Shown: in pieces, positions 35,909 through 46,704 of the stretch | How positions within the stretch are numbered: the stretch's first letter is position 1 | Layout: every line of letters starts with the position of its first letter | Source of the DNA: Gerris lacustris | Lineage: Eukaryota > Arthropoda > Insecta > Hemiptera > Gerridae | Assembly (NCBI GenBank): GCA_951217055.1 | Contig: OX578284.1 | Coordinates: 15,681,687-15,745,686, forward strand | DNA: 64,000 nt | Reading direction: 5' to 3' | Made by a program: the position numbers and the translations under genes | Notes under the pieces: model-generated | Databases searched by the model: none | What the model was told of the DNA's origin: nothing | The model's input: the letters and a program-made list of their open reading frames with translations, nothing else

Positions 35909-36114
35909 TGTAAGAACTAAGCACTAAGTTCGCAAGAATAAGACGAGAGCTTCTTTTTCCGTTGGAATCAAAAACCACTTTTTCAAAATAAAACTATATT
36001 TATCTCTTTTACAAAAAACTTGACATTCATAAACAAAACAATTACCTTGACAACAACAAAAAATAAATAAAACAAAAATAATAATACAATTAAATAAATA
36101 CCCCAAATCCAACA
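35909..36114 (-). repeat. 5' LTR of the BEL/Pao copy
   Basis: 206 bp, beginning TGTTGGATTTGGGG and ending in CTTACA on the minus strand (TG...CA ends). Base-for-base identical to the copy at 33599-33804. It would carry the promoter. An A/T-rich core is visible but no clear TATA box can be singled out. Confidence 0.95.
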
Positions 36115-36769
36115 ATTAATAATTCTTCAATTAATATTGTTAATTTGAAAATTAATTTATAAGTATATATTGATTATATACCTTTTAAACTACTAAGAGA
36201 TTAATTAGTTATTTAAGATAAGTCTTTATATTGGTTCATAATAATTAAAGAGGACTAGATACTAAAGACAATGCAATTTACAAATTATTGTTCCACGTAG
36301 TAAGCAATCTTTTAACCTATTATCTTGCTAAACGAAATATGTATAAGTAAAGGGTAGAGTAAGGGTTAAAAGAGTGCGTGTTTAAAGTTGTAGAGGAGCA
36401 ATGATAAAGGCGACTATTTTTTGTGTCCCGAACGTCTAGTTAGATAACGTCGTGAGAAACGGCAAAAGAAACAGTCTGCAACAATAGACATTGCGTCTCG
36501 GAAGCAACTAACGACGAGAAGTGAGTCAAACCGTTAATTAGCGTAAACCACGCCCACTGATTGCAGTTCACCAATAAATAATATCGAAATTGGTCATAGA
36601 GAATGAAAACGACAGAGTTCTAGTTAGGGAATCCTCCGTCCTGTAATTATTATACAGAACAATGTTTTTATTGGGACGTCAAAAAAAAAAATAAAATAAA
36701 TAAAAAATAAAAATAAAACTAGGTATTAGTTAGTGCCACCTAGTTTTATTTTATTTTATTTTATTATAT

Positions 36770-36965
36770 TTTTTTGTTTGACGTCCCAATCAACACATCG
36801 TTCCATAATTACAGGACGGAGGATTCAGCCACTTTACTTATCTATTCGATGTGAATATGTCACACCTCTCTGAGATTCGAACTCACAAATATGTGTTTAT
36901 ACTTAGGTTTCATGTGGAGTGGCGAGTACGCTAACCATTGGACTATTCCCCAATATCCTAGAATA
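36770..36965 (-). repeat. tRNA-derived SINE, inverted against a partial copy
   Basis: The minus strand has CAATGGTTAGCGTACTCGCC and GTGAGTTCGAATCTCAGAG, then TGGCTGAATCCTCCGTCCTG and a long A-rich tail. A truncated plus-strand copy of the same tail (36620-36720) faces it, giving a hairpin around 36690-36770. Confidence 0.7.
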
Positions 36966-37445
36966 ATATAAAACAAATATTATCTTGAAAACCCTTAGAA
37001 ATCTTAAACAAATTTGATCTTTGTTTAGTAAGATACAAAAGCTTTTAATTATATTTAACACAAAATAGAAAACAATTTAGAACTTTAAGAGGAATAGATC
37101 GTCAGGAAAAGGGTAAAACGTTAATTACAAAATTTAATCTCTACCAACACACAAGCGATGCTTTAATAAAAATTGTTTTGTTTTAAAAAAAAAAAAAATT
37201 AATCAATAGAGCATGTTGTTAAATAGCAAAAATTGCGGTTGCAACTCGTTAAAAAATTGTCTTTAACATAAATAGTTCTTTTCACCGTTGGGATCTAAAT
37301 TTTTGAATAACTTTAAAAATAAACATTTTTGGGTCATGTCATCAAACTTTTCATATTTTAGGAAGATATACTAATGCTTTTGAAAGTTTTGAAAAATTAT
37401 AATTCATTATGTATTTTTAGATCATTGTGCACCTTTGAAGACTAA

Positions 37446-37853
37446 AGCAGCCTCTACACGATCAAGCCGCTTGATCAAAACATTGCGTCAAGCTTATTAC
37501 CACGACCTTCAAGCCAACTTGGGGCGCATCAAGCATCCCATCAATCTTTTCATCAACACCTCATTTATAGCGGAGTTTTCGACTAGTGAACTGCTCCTCC
37601 TGGACTGTAGTAAATCAGTTTTGTGTAGATACCATGGATTCGAATCAGGATTTAGGGTGTCGAGCAGGTGATTGACGGAATGCTTGATCAAAATTGCTCT
37701 AGACTATCATGTGCTGCGTCAAGCCACTTGACTCATTCAAACTTTCCATCAATCTCCGTCAAGGCTTGACTCAAGCATCAAACGGGTTCCTAGACTATCG
37801 ATCATGTTTGACGCGATGTTTTGATCAAGCGGCTTGATCGTGTAGGGGCTGCT
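37446..37853. mobile_element. PIF/Harbinger-like MITE (408 bp, TAA duplication)
   Basis: Inverted ends of about 46 bp starting AGCAGCCTCTACACGATCAA on the left and AGCAGCCCCTACACGATCAA on the inverted right. Flanking TAA at 37443-37445 and 37854-37856. The interior is rich in short inverted TCAAGC/GCTTGA words. A 3-bp TAA duplication fits the PIF/Harbinger superfamily. No transposase remains. Confidence 0.8.
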
Positions 37854-38479
37854 TAAGAACGGTGAAGGTTAAGAGCGCAAATGGAGCTGATGTTAATAGA
37901 ATAATGAAGAACGGAAAGCCTCTCCACAAAATCATCAGGCCATCATTTCTAGCCATCATCAGTGCCTGTATAAGGTAAAGGAAAAACCCAACGTTGAGTC
38001 TCATAAGAGACAAAAAAACGGACTTGTTTTTCATTATCCTACTAAGGACGGCCATTTTGAGTTTTATGTGGTTTTAGGAAGATGAACAAGAGGTAGTTAC
38101 TGTATGACTTATCTGGGATTTACAGACAAAATATTGCTTGTTTCAATACCTACACTTTACAGCCAGTTTACAATGGTACTTTTACGCATAGACTGGATAA
38201 TAAAAAAACAATCATAATCGTCTCAGTCTACTTCCACGAACCCTCACCTACACATTATACAAGAATTGGTGAACATCGACTGTGAAATAATTGCGCTTTT
38301 TTTTTGGAACGAAGTTCCTTATGGCACTTTCTGGAGCCCGGGAGTGAATCCGAAAAAAAACGACCGCCACAAAATCAAGCGTCACGAAATTTACCGATGA
38401 CGATAACTTGAGTAAAAGATGCCAGAGTTAGTTGAAATTTGGTACACATGTTCATTTTACCAATGCCAAGGCTTAGTTA

Positions 38480-38880
38480 TTTGGTTAACGTTATCCACCC
38501 AAGCGTTCACGCGCAACGCTTGCGTAAACGTAAGCTTCAGATATAAAATTGGAATTTTAGGTTGGGAAAAAATTCTAACTTCATCTATTGAATGAGACCT
38601 ACAACTTTTTTATTATTTTTTTTTTTTTTTTTTAGTAAAACAAACACCGGCACTGCTATGAAGTGATAAAGATCGCTACATTTATTAAAGCGGACATAAA
38701 CGTTTAAAATAAAGAAAACAACGTTTTTACCGATATCTTACATTCTAAAGTAGGTAACGATTTTAATCAAACTTTTTACACATCGTCTAAAGTACAATTG
38801 AAACAGGCATGAAAAATTTTAACCTGATACAAGCAGACATTTTTGAGTAGGGAAGAGATATATTTTATAATATTTTAAAT
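38480..38880 (-). repeat. Family A dispersed repeat, inverted partial copy
   Basis: The reverse complement contains CAAGCGTTGCGCGTGAACGC, AACGTTTATGTCCGCTTTAA and CATGCCTGTTTCAATTG, in the family A order. A poly(T) run interrupts it near 38615-38632. Confidence 0.6.
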
Positions 38881-39910
38881 TAGTAGGGGTAAGTAGAAAC
38901 AGTCCTATTTCCTACTAACTACACACATACTCTTTAACTATAAACTCATCATGATTAACTTTTTTCTCAATATTTATTACATATTTATTGTAAGACGCTT
39001 GCTTTAATGATACAAATAATACTTTTCATTTAATTTTGCCTTATCCGCTAGGTACAAACAGTTAGTTGCTTTTAATTTTGTCTCTTTTCTAACTCCGACA
39101 TGTATAAGTAGTTAGCAAACGATCTTATTTTTAGAGATAACAACGTCACATGGTTGAGTTTCGTATTTGCTTTGAAAGAAAGTAATTCCCATTTTATTAC
39201 AAAAGTGACCCATTTGAACTATACGCCACGTGCTTAGCTATTTCTTATTTAATTACAACGGCATAATTGTACTTTAAGTAATTTTAAACTCAATAATTCT
39301 TCAATTATTAAAGACGCAAATGAACTTTAAGTCGTTGTTAACTTTAATATGGAGTTTCTTGTTTTGTGTTTCGTCACAATTATAAGAAAATAACGAGTTG
39401 GGATCGACATTAAATGTAGTTACGCCAATGTAGCATTAAAGTTTAATATTAGACTTTATAATTCAAGATAACTAACAAAATACCATTTAAAACTTGAGAA
39501 CACTAACCCTACTTTTTAACCTCTTTTTACTAACCTTGAGTCATATTGACTCCTAAATCTATTATACCCTGTTTAATTAAATATAAAGGCCTAATATTAA
39601 TAATATTTTTTGAACACGTTTCGGTGCTAGATATTGGAACACTTGGGTGCTTTGTTTGCCATAAAAAACATTTTTTCCTTTTAATTCCGGTTTTTAAATC
39701 TGGACTATTCTTACATATCCGGCATTGTTATCTACCGGAGTGGTTATATTTACTTTGTTATATTCATATATTTTTTATTTGATATACATTTATATTCTAA
39801 AACGACATAGGGGAGTAATTATCTAAATAAGGACTCAAATTAAATCATAACACAGATAATAAACAGCTTGGTTTTCCGGTGAAATCCGCGTCACGAAGGG
39901 GAAGAAGTCC

Positions 39911-39944
39911 GACGTTTCGCTTCCACTACTGGAAGCCTCTTCAG
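39911..39944 (-). other. Hammerhead-ribozyme-like motif, left palindrome arm
   Basis: The minus strand reads CTGAAGAG, stem GCTTCC...GGAAGC, GAAAC, GTC. This matches the CUGANGA and GAAA cores and a GUC cleavage triplet. One extra base sits before stem II, and stems I and III are minimal. Confidence 0.35.
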
Positions 39945-40267
39945 GGGTGTGGTGCATCGTGATGTTTACTTGAAGCAACGTATTTATAGTTGCTTTCTGG
40001 AACGTAGATTATACCTAGATTCCCCGGGGGTTCTTTGAGTCCGGTTTATCCTTTGTCGGGATGACGCAATCGGGCAGGTGTCGCCTTTGTCGGTGGACAC
40101 CTGCCCGATTGCGTCATCCCGACAAAGGATAAACCGGACTCAAAGAACCCCTGGGGAATCTAGGTATAATCTACGTTCCAGAAAGCAACTATAAATACGC
40201 CTATTATAAGCAACTACAAACATCCCTTTGTTGTTGCTTTAAGTAAACATCATGATGCACCACACCC

Positions 40268-40301
40268 CTGAAGATGCTTCCAGTAGTGGAAGCGAAACGT
40301 C
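40268..40301 (+). other. Hammerhead-ribozyme-like motif, right palindrome arm
   Basis: CTGAAGAT, stem GCTTCCA...TGGAAGC, GAAAC, GTC. It is the mirror of the motif at 39911-39944, with the same extra base before stem II. Confidence 0.35.
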
Positions 40302-42379
40302 GGACTTCTTCCCCTTCGTGACGCGGATTTCACCGGAAAACCAAGCTGTTTATTACGAGTCTACCCGCGGAAGCCTACGCACCAAGATAACACAGAGAGT
40401 TACAATGTAGCATAAAGTATGGTTAAAAAATACAGATAATTGAACAAACTGTAAGTAAAACGAAGCGCTGCCATAAAAGTTGTTCCGATATTCAAGTCTT
40501 AACAGTGTTACCTTTAATATAAAATTACAAAACACTCAAACACTATTTATATTGTAATAACAGTAAAGATAATGACTTCTATACAACACAGTATATATTG
40601 ACTACAATTTTGCATAATAAATACAATAAATCTATTTGCATTTAGATGGCTCGAAACTTATACAAAGTGGATCAGAGTAAAAGTGATTAGAACCAGTTTT
40701 CAATTACCACACTGATTGTTTTTTTCAATTAAAAAGGGACATTGTTCAAATTTTCTTTTCACTTTCGAGATACATTTTCACATCTGTGAGCAGGATCTAA
40801 AAATTATTAAAAAAGCCAATCATCCTTTAGCTAGGGTCTCTTTTGTTACAAGAATAGTTCCCGTTTTTTTTGTCTTTAACGTTCATTATCATTTCCAATC
40901 AGAATCTACAAAAAGGTATCCACTAATATAAAAGGTGACTTCTTTTTAATCATAGTCATATTAATAATCATGTTTGTTTGCCGGGTATTATCACCTCGAT
41001 AGATGCATTTGATAGCTGGTCCTTACAATTTGACTATTGCAATCAGTTTGCGATTAAAAAAATCACTTGTTAACAAAACAGCTCTCTCAAAAGACTTGTG
41101 TATAGAACTCATATAACGTTCCCCTTATACCAGAACCATGAATGTGCAAATTACCATTGTTGGGAAATGGGGTTTTAAAGTTTATGATCTTACCATAATT
41201 CAGCTATTCTATTTAGATGCTATAGCCAATAACAACTGCTACAAGGCAGGCACAAATTCGGGGTTTTGGCACAACTTGTGTTGATTATATAACACCAAGC
41301 CCAAATACCTACGTAATTAACACAGAATATGAAAATTTGTACATTCATGGTTAAACATGAAAATCACATGCTCTCATCCTCATGCTTCCATTTTCATAAG
41401 GGGGTAAAATGTAATGAATCAAGGCAAATATTTTTTAAGAATTAAAAACTATTAAAATTTATATGGCAATTGCAAGAAGTTTTAAATAACGATCTTAGAT
41501 AGTTCATGAAATTCTTATTAACACGGCTGAGGGGTCATATCGCAAACCCACACACGATGTAGGCTCTATAACAGGGTTTCCCAAACTGTGTGCCGCGAGG
41601 CCGGCCAGGTGTGCAGTGGGATCAAGAATAAAAGTACCAGTGTGGAAATCCCACACATGACTTCCATGAAATTTAATGGTGTCATACGTGAGCAAAAGAG
41701 AACTCAGTATAAAATACCAAAATTTCAATATGATACTTTTATGTTTCATTTTTTGGTAATTATACTCGATATTTGGTAATCATGCAAATATTCATTCAAA
41801 AGTAGTCTACTAGTTGCGAATTTTAACGCAAGAATTGTTTGGATACGATCAACTGGACGGACACAATAGCCCAAAGAATTTTTTTATAAAAAACACTAAA
41901 ATTCCAATATCTCCCAAACCGCTTGTCCGATTGTACTAAAAAAGTATAGGAATAATTTATCATATAGGACACATATATACCCCGAAGGAAATTGAAATCA
42001 AATAAAGCCTACTAAAGTTATCGTCGACAGACCGATTTCGTGCTTAAGTGACTGTAGCTCCGAAACGTCGTGAGCTACTATCAGTTATTCCGACAAAAGT
42101 TCTAAAAAATGCCGCAAACTGCATCTCAATACGATGTCTTGAAACGATATTATAAAGGTTTAAAGTTATAAACGAACGTACGTACATAAACACATACGTA
42201 TGCGCAGACATATATGTATATGAAACGGATTTTAATGGTATCCCCGGGTTCATAATACCCCTCCTTCACAGAGATCTCAGAATCACGTTTTGGAGTGTAT
42301 CACCATACTTCCATTTTCATGGAAGTAAAAATGATCAAATCCAAACTATTCAGAACAAAATAAAGCCGGCACTTATTTA

Positions 42380-42605
42380 CATTGTTACTCCCCTTATATA
42401 TAAAAAAAAAAACAGAGGGAAGTAACAATCTAAAGATGGTGTACGCAATGTTCTTCTTTAGACTAATCCCCTATAAAAACAGAAGTGTGATATTCCTTTA
42501 TCCCAAAGTACATTGGGCTAAACATCCCTTTGTCTTAATAGTTATTTACTCAGTCATGTATATTCTAAAAAAAAACATAGGGGAGTAGCAATCTAAAGAA
42601 GAACT
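42380..42605. mobile_element. Family C MITE copy
   Basis: TTGTTACTCCCCTTATATAT on the left and GGGGAGTAGCAATCTAAAGA on the right, with an internal AAAGATGGTGTACG-AATGTTCTTCTTTAGA hairpin and the shared GTGTGATATTCC-TTATCCCAAAGTACATTGG segment. It lies inside the hAT-like composite. Confidence 0.6.
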
Positions 42606-42769
42606 ATAATGCCTGTCTGTAGAAGTATAACTAAATAATAAAAATAGACTGCCAATTAGTGAGGCACATAGCTTCCTCTCATCCTATCATGTACATTATT
42701 GTTATATTAACATTAAAATTATTGTTATATTACTTTATTGTTATATTGTTTGTTGTTTAAACACTATTA

Positions 42770-43078
42770 ATAGTTTTAGAGATCTTTAACACTTCATAGC
42801 GGTGTCGCTGTTGGTTTTACTAAAAACTTGTATTTGAAAAAATGTTTGTCTCATTAAATAGATGGAGTTAGATTTTTTCCCCGACCTAAAATTCCAATTT
42901 TAAATATGAAGTTTACGTTTACGCGAGCGTTGCTCGTGAACGCTTGGACGGATAACGTTGTCCAACGAACTCGTCCTGAGCATTGGTAAAATGGACATGT
43001 CTACTAAATTTCATCAAAATCGGTCGACATTTACTTAAGTTATCGTCACACGTTTCATAATTCGCGGACACACAGACC

Positions 43079-43118
<40 letters not shown>

Positions 43119-43250
43119 TGAGACCAAAAATGTTCCCTGATGTCTGAAACGGATTTCTGTCTTGGAATTTTTAAAATCGGATGCATAAAAGTTTATGGTT
43201 CTCAAAAGTGAACACAATGCTTCCGTTACCTTCGGTAAGCTCGGAAGCAA
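42770..43250 (+). repeat. Family A 3' half joined to a second repeat
   Basis: TAGCGGTGTCGCTGTTGG to CACACGTTTCATAA matches family A. It is followed by a GACA tract and an inverted segment (ATGTTCCCTGATGTCTGAAA) also found at 20240-20500, 26750-26960 and 48040-48100. The ORFs on the minus strand read the GACA tract. Confidence 0.55.
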
Positions 43251-43448
43251 TAGCTAAATAAAAAACTAACAAAAAATAATATTTATTTATCTTAGACCTG
43301 ATGAAGTTACAGATGAATTATTGAAATAAAAAGCATCTAAGTTAAATAACAAGTGCCATACTATCTAGGTATTAATTAACCTTTTAATAAGTGCTTCCAT
43401 ATGAATCATGCTAACTGTTAATGAATAGTAAATCCGAATATAGTGTAA

Positions 43449-43625
43449 AGGCCCCCATCCACGATCAAACATTTCGCGCAAACATGATGTTTGCACAAAA
43501 CTGATGGCTGGCAAATTTAGGCCATACACGTCAAAAAGCATGTTTGCGCAAACATTAAACAGTCCTATACACGGTCAAAATGTTTGCGCAAACATTTTGA
43601 CCGTGTATGGGGGGCATGGGGGCCT
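43449..43625. mobile_element. PIF/Harbinger-like MITE (177 bp, TAA duplication)
   Basis: Ends AGGCCCCCAT and ATGGGGGCCT with TAA on both sides (43446-43448, 43626-43628). It contains a perfect 42-bp palindrome at 43567-43608 centred on TGTTTGCGCAAACA. It belongs to the same family as 56085-56239. Confidence 0.85.
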
Positions 43626-44265
43626 TAAGAAGTGATTTCCAGACATGTCATTTTTAAAAATTTGGACGGGTTCCCTCGGTAAGTAGGGGACAAAGTAGAC
43701 CTATCTAAAGGGGGAACAGGCTGGCTCTCGGCGGCCTTGCATAAAGTAATAGGTGTGCCGCGGTAATTGGCTATTATTTTTTATGGTGTTATGCGGGCTA
43801 AAAAAGTTTAGGCAACACTGCTCTAGCACCTCGCAGTATGTCACTCCATGGATTATAACTATAAATACTATAAAAAACCACTACTTTAAAAGTATAGAGA
43901 TATAACATTAAAAATAACTAGGTAAAAATAATATGAAGTCAAAAGCAAGAAGATTAAAATGGTTAAGCAGAAAAAAATAAATTAAAAAGGTGCTTTCTTT
44001 ACTGCCAGGTTAAAGTTGTACTAATATCCGCTAAAATTAAGCTTTTAGCGAAAATTTTAGTCATAATATTCCTTATAACGGTTACTTTTTAAGTGACTTT
44101 TAACATAGAAGAGAGAGATGAATATAAATAGGTTGAAAAAATTAATTAAATTATATTTTTAAAACGTTTTAGATAGACATAAAAAATAATGAATACTGTA
44201 AAAAACAAATAGTTTAAGGCATCAATTTAAAAAATAATAGAGGTAATCAATTAACTACTTCTGAC

Positions 44266-44417
44266 CTTTGGAGCGAAGAGGCAGGCAATGGTGACATAGG
44301 CTGAGAGTGATATGGCTACGGACAGACTGGTTATCCTGAGAGGCATGTGATTACCTGTGCCAAAATAGATTGGCACAAACGCTAGCCAGATAACACATGT
44401 AGTGTACATTGTGAAAC
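44266..44417 (-). CDS. Metabotropic glutamate receptor, exon B (TM6-TM7)
   Basis: Next exon of the same receptor gene. It completes the split Gly codon and then encodes 50 residues: TM6 (FTMYTTCVIWLAFVPIYFG), a short third extracellular loop (TGNHMPLRIT) and TM7 (SVAISLSAYVTIACLFAPK). The TMYTTCIIWLAFVPIYFG-type TM6 and the FxPK end of TM7 are mGluR signatures. The acceptor is TGTTTCAG before 44417 and the donor is CCAAAG/GTCAGA after 44266. Length 152 = 2 + 50 codons, so it ends in phase 0, matching the next exon. The open frame runs past the donor for only four residues and shows no alternative coding use. There is no frameshift or internal stop, so the locus looks functional here. Confidence 0.94.
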
Positions 44418-45258
44418 CTGAAACAAACACATAAAAAATATTAGCGATATAATATGATGCGATATTTGTGTACAATAGCTTATCAAATAACAAAACCTAA
44501 AATTTGAATTACAATTGTGATTTGACGTTAGAAAGAAGGTAATAGAATTTCAAAGTTTATATCATTGTATTCTTGTGCATGAAGGGTAGCCAAATTACAC
44601 ATGAGTTTTGATAATACTTTTTATCAAGACATGTTTCAATGTCTAAATTGTCATTAACTAACGAAGTATTGGAAATAAGTTCTTTTAATTACAACCTGTT
44701 GAGGCACATCCTTATGCGTTCGTCCAGGGAATACGGCTATCTGCCATTTCGTAATTAGTCGCACAGGCTAAAAATCAAAAGGTATCTGCTTCGATTCCAG
44801 GGAGAGTGGATTCAAATTTAAACTAGGCGATGCGCAACCTAATCATGTTTCTAAGGATAAAATAACATAAGGACTGACTATACCGCAGTGAATAAGTGGG
44901 TTCATTAGTTCGCATTCATTAGTGGGTACAGTAAATATGCGAGATTTACGAGATTCCTTGCAGTTAAGGACTAGTTCTAACTTTAAACGAGTTATGGTAG
45001 AATGATAATACCTAGAAATCTACAAAAATATAATATCAGAGGCCGAAAAAAGGAATAAATGGAAATCAGCAATTACAGTTATCTCTTAAGAAACATTTTA
45101 CTTTACAAACTTAAAGGACATCTGCAGCTGTTTTCCACAATAGATTCGTTGGAAAGGCCCTGGAGATCGATAACAAACCTGAAGCAATTAGTCTAAAATA
45201 TTAAATAAAAACACTAACTGTCATCTCAAAAACATCTGTTGCAACCAACAAGTGCTGA

Positions 45259-45635
45259 TAATCCAGGAGATAGCGTGCAAAAAAGTGTCTAACTAAAATC
45301 AAGCTAGAATTTTGTGATAGAATTAGGTGGCCTCTTTGATTTAGATTAATATTTGACTAACTAACCTATTAAGTGACGAACTACCATCAACTTGATTATT
45401 GGTCTACTAACTAAGTTCGTACTCAGGATCATGAAAATCCCATTGTCCACCAAAATGGGCGGGACATGGCCGCTTTCCACAGCTTCTTTTTTTTCAAATG
45501 CTTATTGCCAAGCTATGTCGCACAGACGAACTTAGCCGACCACATATTCTTAAAAGGCACCACAAAATTTACTTGTACACAAAATTTTAGCTTGACGTTA
45601 GTTAGACACTTTTTTGGACGCTATCTCCTGGACTA
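45259..45635. mobile_element. MITE, intact sister of the element at 17696
   Basis: 377 bp with ends TAATCCAGGAGATAGCGTGC and, inverted, TAGTCCAGGAGATAGCGTCC, flanked by TGA on both sides (45256-45258, 45636-45638). The interior matches the 17696 copy in reverse orientation (for example the shared GCCAAGCTATGTC block). The open frame within it is a shadow. Confidence 0.8.
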
Positions 45636-46499
45636 TGAGACTCTTAACAAGAATATAACTCAGTTGTCGAATATCTCTAGTCACTTTTATTAGATCAGTG
45701 TAGACCTTAAATGTACTTCATTGAAGACAAAGCATTCGGACATACATCGGAATTTTCATAACATAATATGTATTAATAATGGGATATCGTAGTCTTCTAT
45801 AATTATCTATGCAAGGGATCTAGCTAAATCGTCTCCTTCAAAGCAGCATTCATTATGGAAACTACTATTTGGAGACTTGTAAACCGTCCATTTTAATCAA
45901 AAAGCTGATAGCTGTGAAATGAAAAGAGTCATAATAGATCTTAATATTTAAAAATTCATCTCTCTTAGACACAAGCAGATAATAAATCTTGCATAACAAC
46001 GCAAAAACTAGTTCTAGTTTCGCTTAGATTCTTATAAATCTTAACAAATATAATTTTCCTAAATGTATGAAAGCAAATACAAAAAAATATATATCGGGAA
46101 TATCGGTAGACGGAAAATATTTCACCACTGTAATACGGACATATCTACAACGGTAAGAGGATTAACAAGCGTAAAATCTCAATAAAGGAGTCCATTTGTC
46201 AAATTAAACCCATGTGAAAAGGTTGGTGGAATGAGGGCAAGTTAATTCCCAGCTTTTAGAGGAATTATAAGCGACAAATCCAATTTTGATATTATCCTCT
46301 CTTTGATCTTTTATATAACAATAAATGCTTGCTAGGATATAAAGACCAATTTATAATATTTTTTAATCATTTAACAAATAAACAGCTTTTTAATAATTCA
46401 AGGGCACGAATAAACTAAAATTCGAACGTTACACAACTGACCTTTTCATCAGTGAACTATTTACTCTTAATTGACTTTTATTAATAAAGACTAGCCTCC

Positions 46500-46690
46500 C
46501 CCCCTAGGGATCCTAGCCTCTCCTGCTAGGGATCCTAGCCTCTCCTGCTAGGGATCCTAGCCCCTCCTGCTAGGGATCCTAGCCTCTCCTGCTAGGGATC
46601 CTAGCCTCTCCTGCTAGGGATCCTAGCCTCTCCTGCTAGGGATCCTAACCTCTCCTGCTAGGGATCCTGGCCTCTCCTGCTAGGGATCAA
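46500..46690. repeat. 22-bp minisatellite, about 8-9 copies
   Basis: Unit TCCTAGCCTCTCCTGCTAGG GA. Each unit contains the self-complementary TAGGGATCCTA, so the array can form many small hairpins. Very uniform. Confidence 0.9.
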
Positions 46691-46704
46691 TGGCTATATT
46701 TTCT

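Larger units (their letters stand above)
33599..36114 (-). mobile_element. BEL/Pao LTR retrotransposon, internally deleted (non-autonomous) copy
   Basis: A 2,516-bp element bounded by two identical 206-bp LTRs and flanked by the direct repeat ATTAA (33594-33598 and 36115-36119), a typical 5-bp BEL/Pao target duplication. Reading on the minus strand the order is 5' LTR, tRNA-Arg-type primer site, one open frame of about 679 codons, polypurine tract, 3' LTR. Full-length BEL elements encode Gag, protease, reverse transcriptase, RNase H and integrase over 5-7 kb. Here everything from the protease active site to most of integrase is missing, yet the frame is intact. It sits in an mGluR intron in the same orientation as the gene. 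Identical LTRs imply recent insertion, so it was probably copied by enzymes supplied by a complete relative. Confidence 0.93.
39857..40355. repeat. 499-bp near-perfect palindrome of a repeat with hammerhead-like motif
   Basis: The left arm (TAATAAACAGCTTGG onward) is answered by the right arm ending CCAAGCTGTTTATTA. The arms match almost base for base, apart from about 30 extra bases in the right arm near 40200. The short loop is at about 40085-40097 between GGCAGGTGTC and GACACCTGCC. Each arm holds CTGAAGA-stem-GAAACGTC. Degraded relatives lie at about 10350-10770 and 53150-53300. It looks like two inverted element ends joined head to head; a Penelope-like origin is a guess. Confidence 0.75.
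41572..43820. mobile_element. hAT-like composite element with diverged 8-bp duplication
   Basis: The left end reads CAGGGTTTCCCAAACTGTGT and the right end, inverted, CAGTGTTGCCTAAACTTTTT. The flanks are CTCTATAA (41564-41571) and CTCTAGCA (43821-43828), six of eight bases alike. The GTGTGCCGCG word recurs just inside both ends. The interior was invaded by family C and family A sequences and by the MITE at 43449. No hAT transposase is recognisable. It could instead be two solo ends. Confidence 0.5.
23584..44265 (-). other. mGluR intron between exons B and C
   Basis: About 20.7 kb, phase 0, with GT...AG ends. It holds the BEL/Pao derivative (same strand as the gene), RNase H LINE debris, a hAT-like composite, two Harbinger-like MITEs and the 499-bp palindrome. 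No additional receptor exon was recognised. Confidence 0.78.

Noticed and set aside
42919..43250. Short Cys/Ser/Val-rich minus-strand ORFs
   Set aside because: They read a GACA simple-sequence tract inside repeat families A and E.
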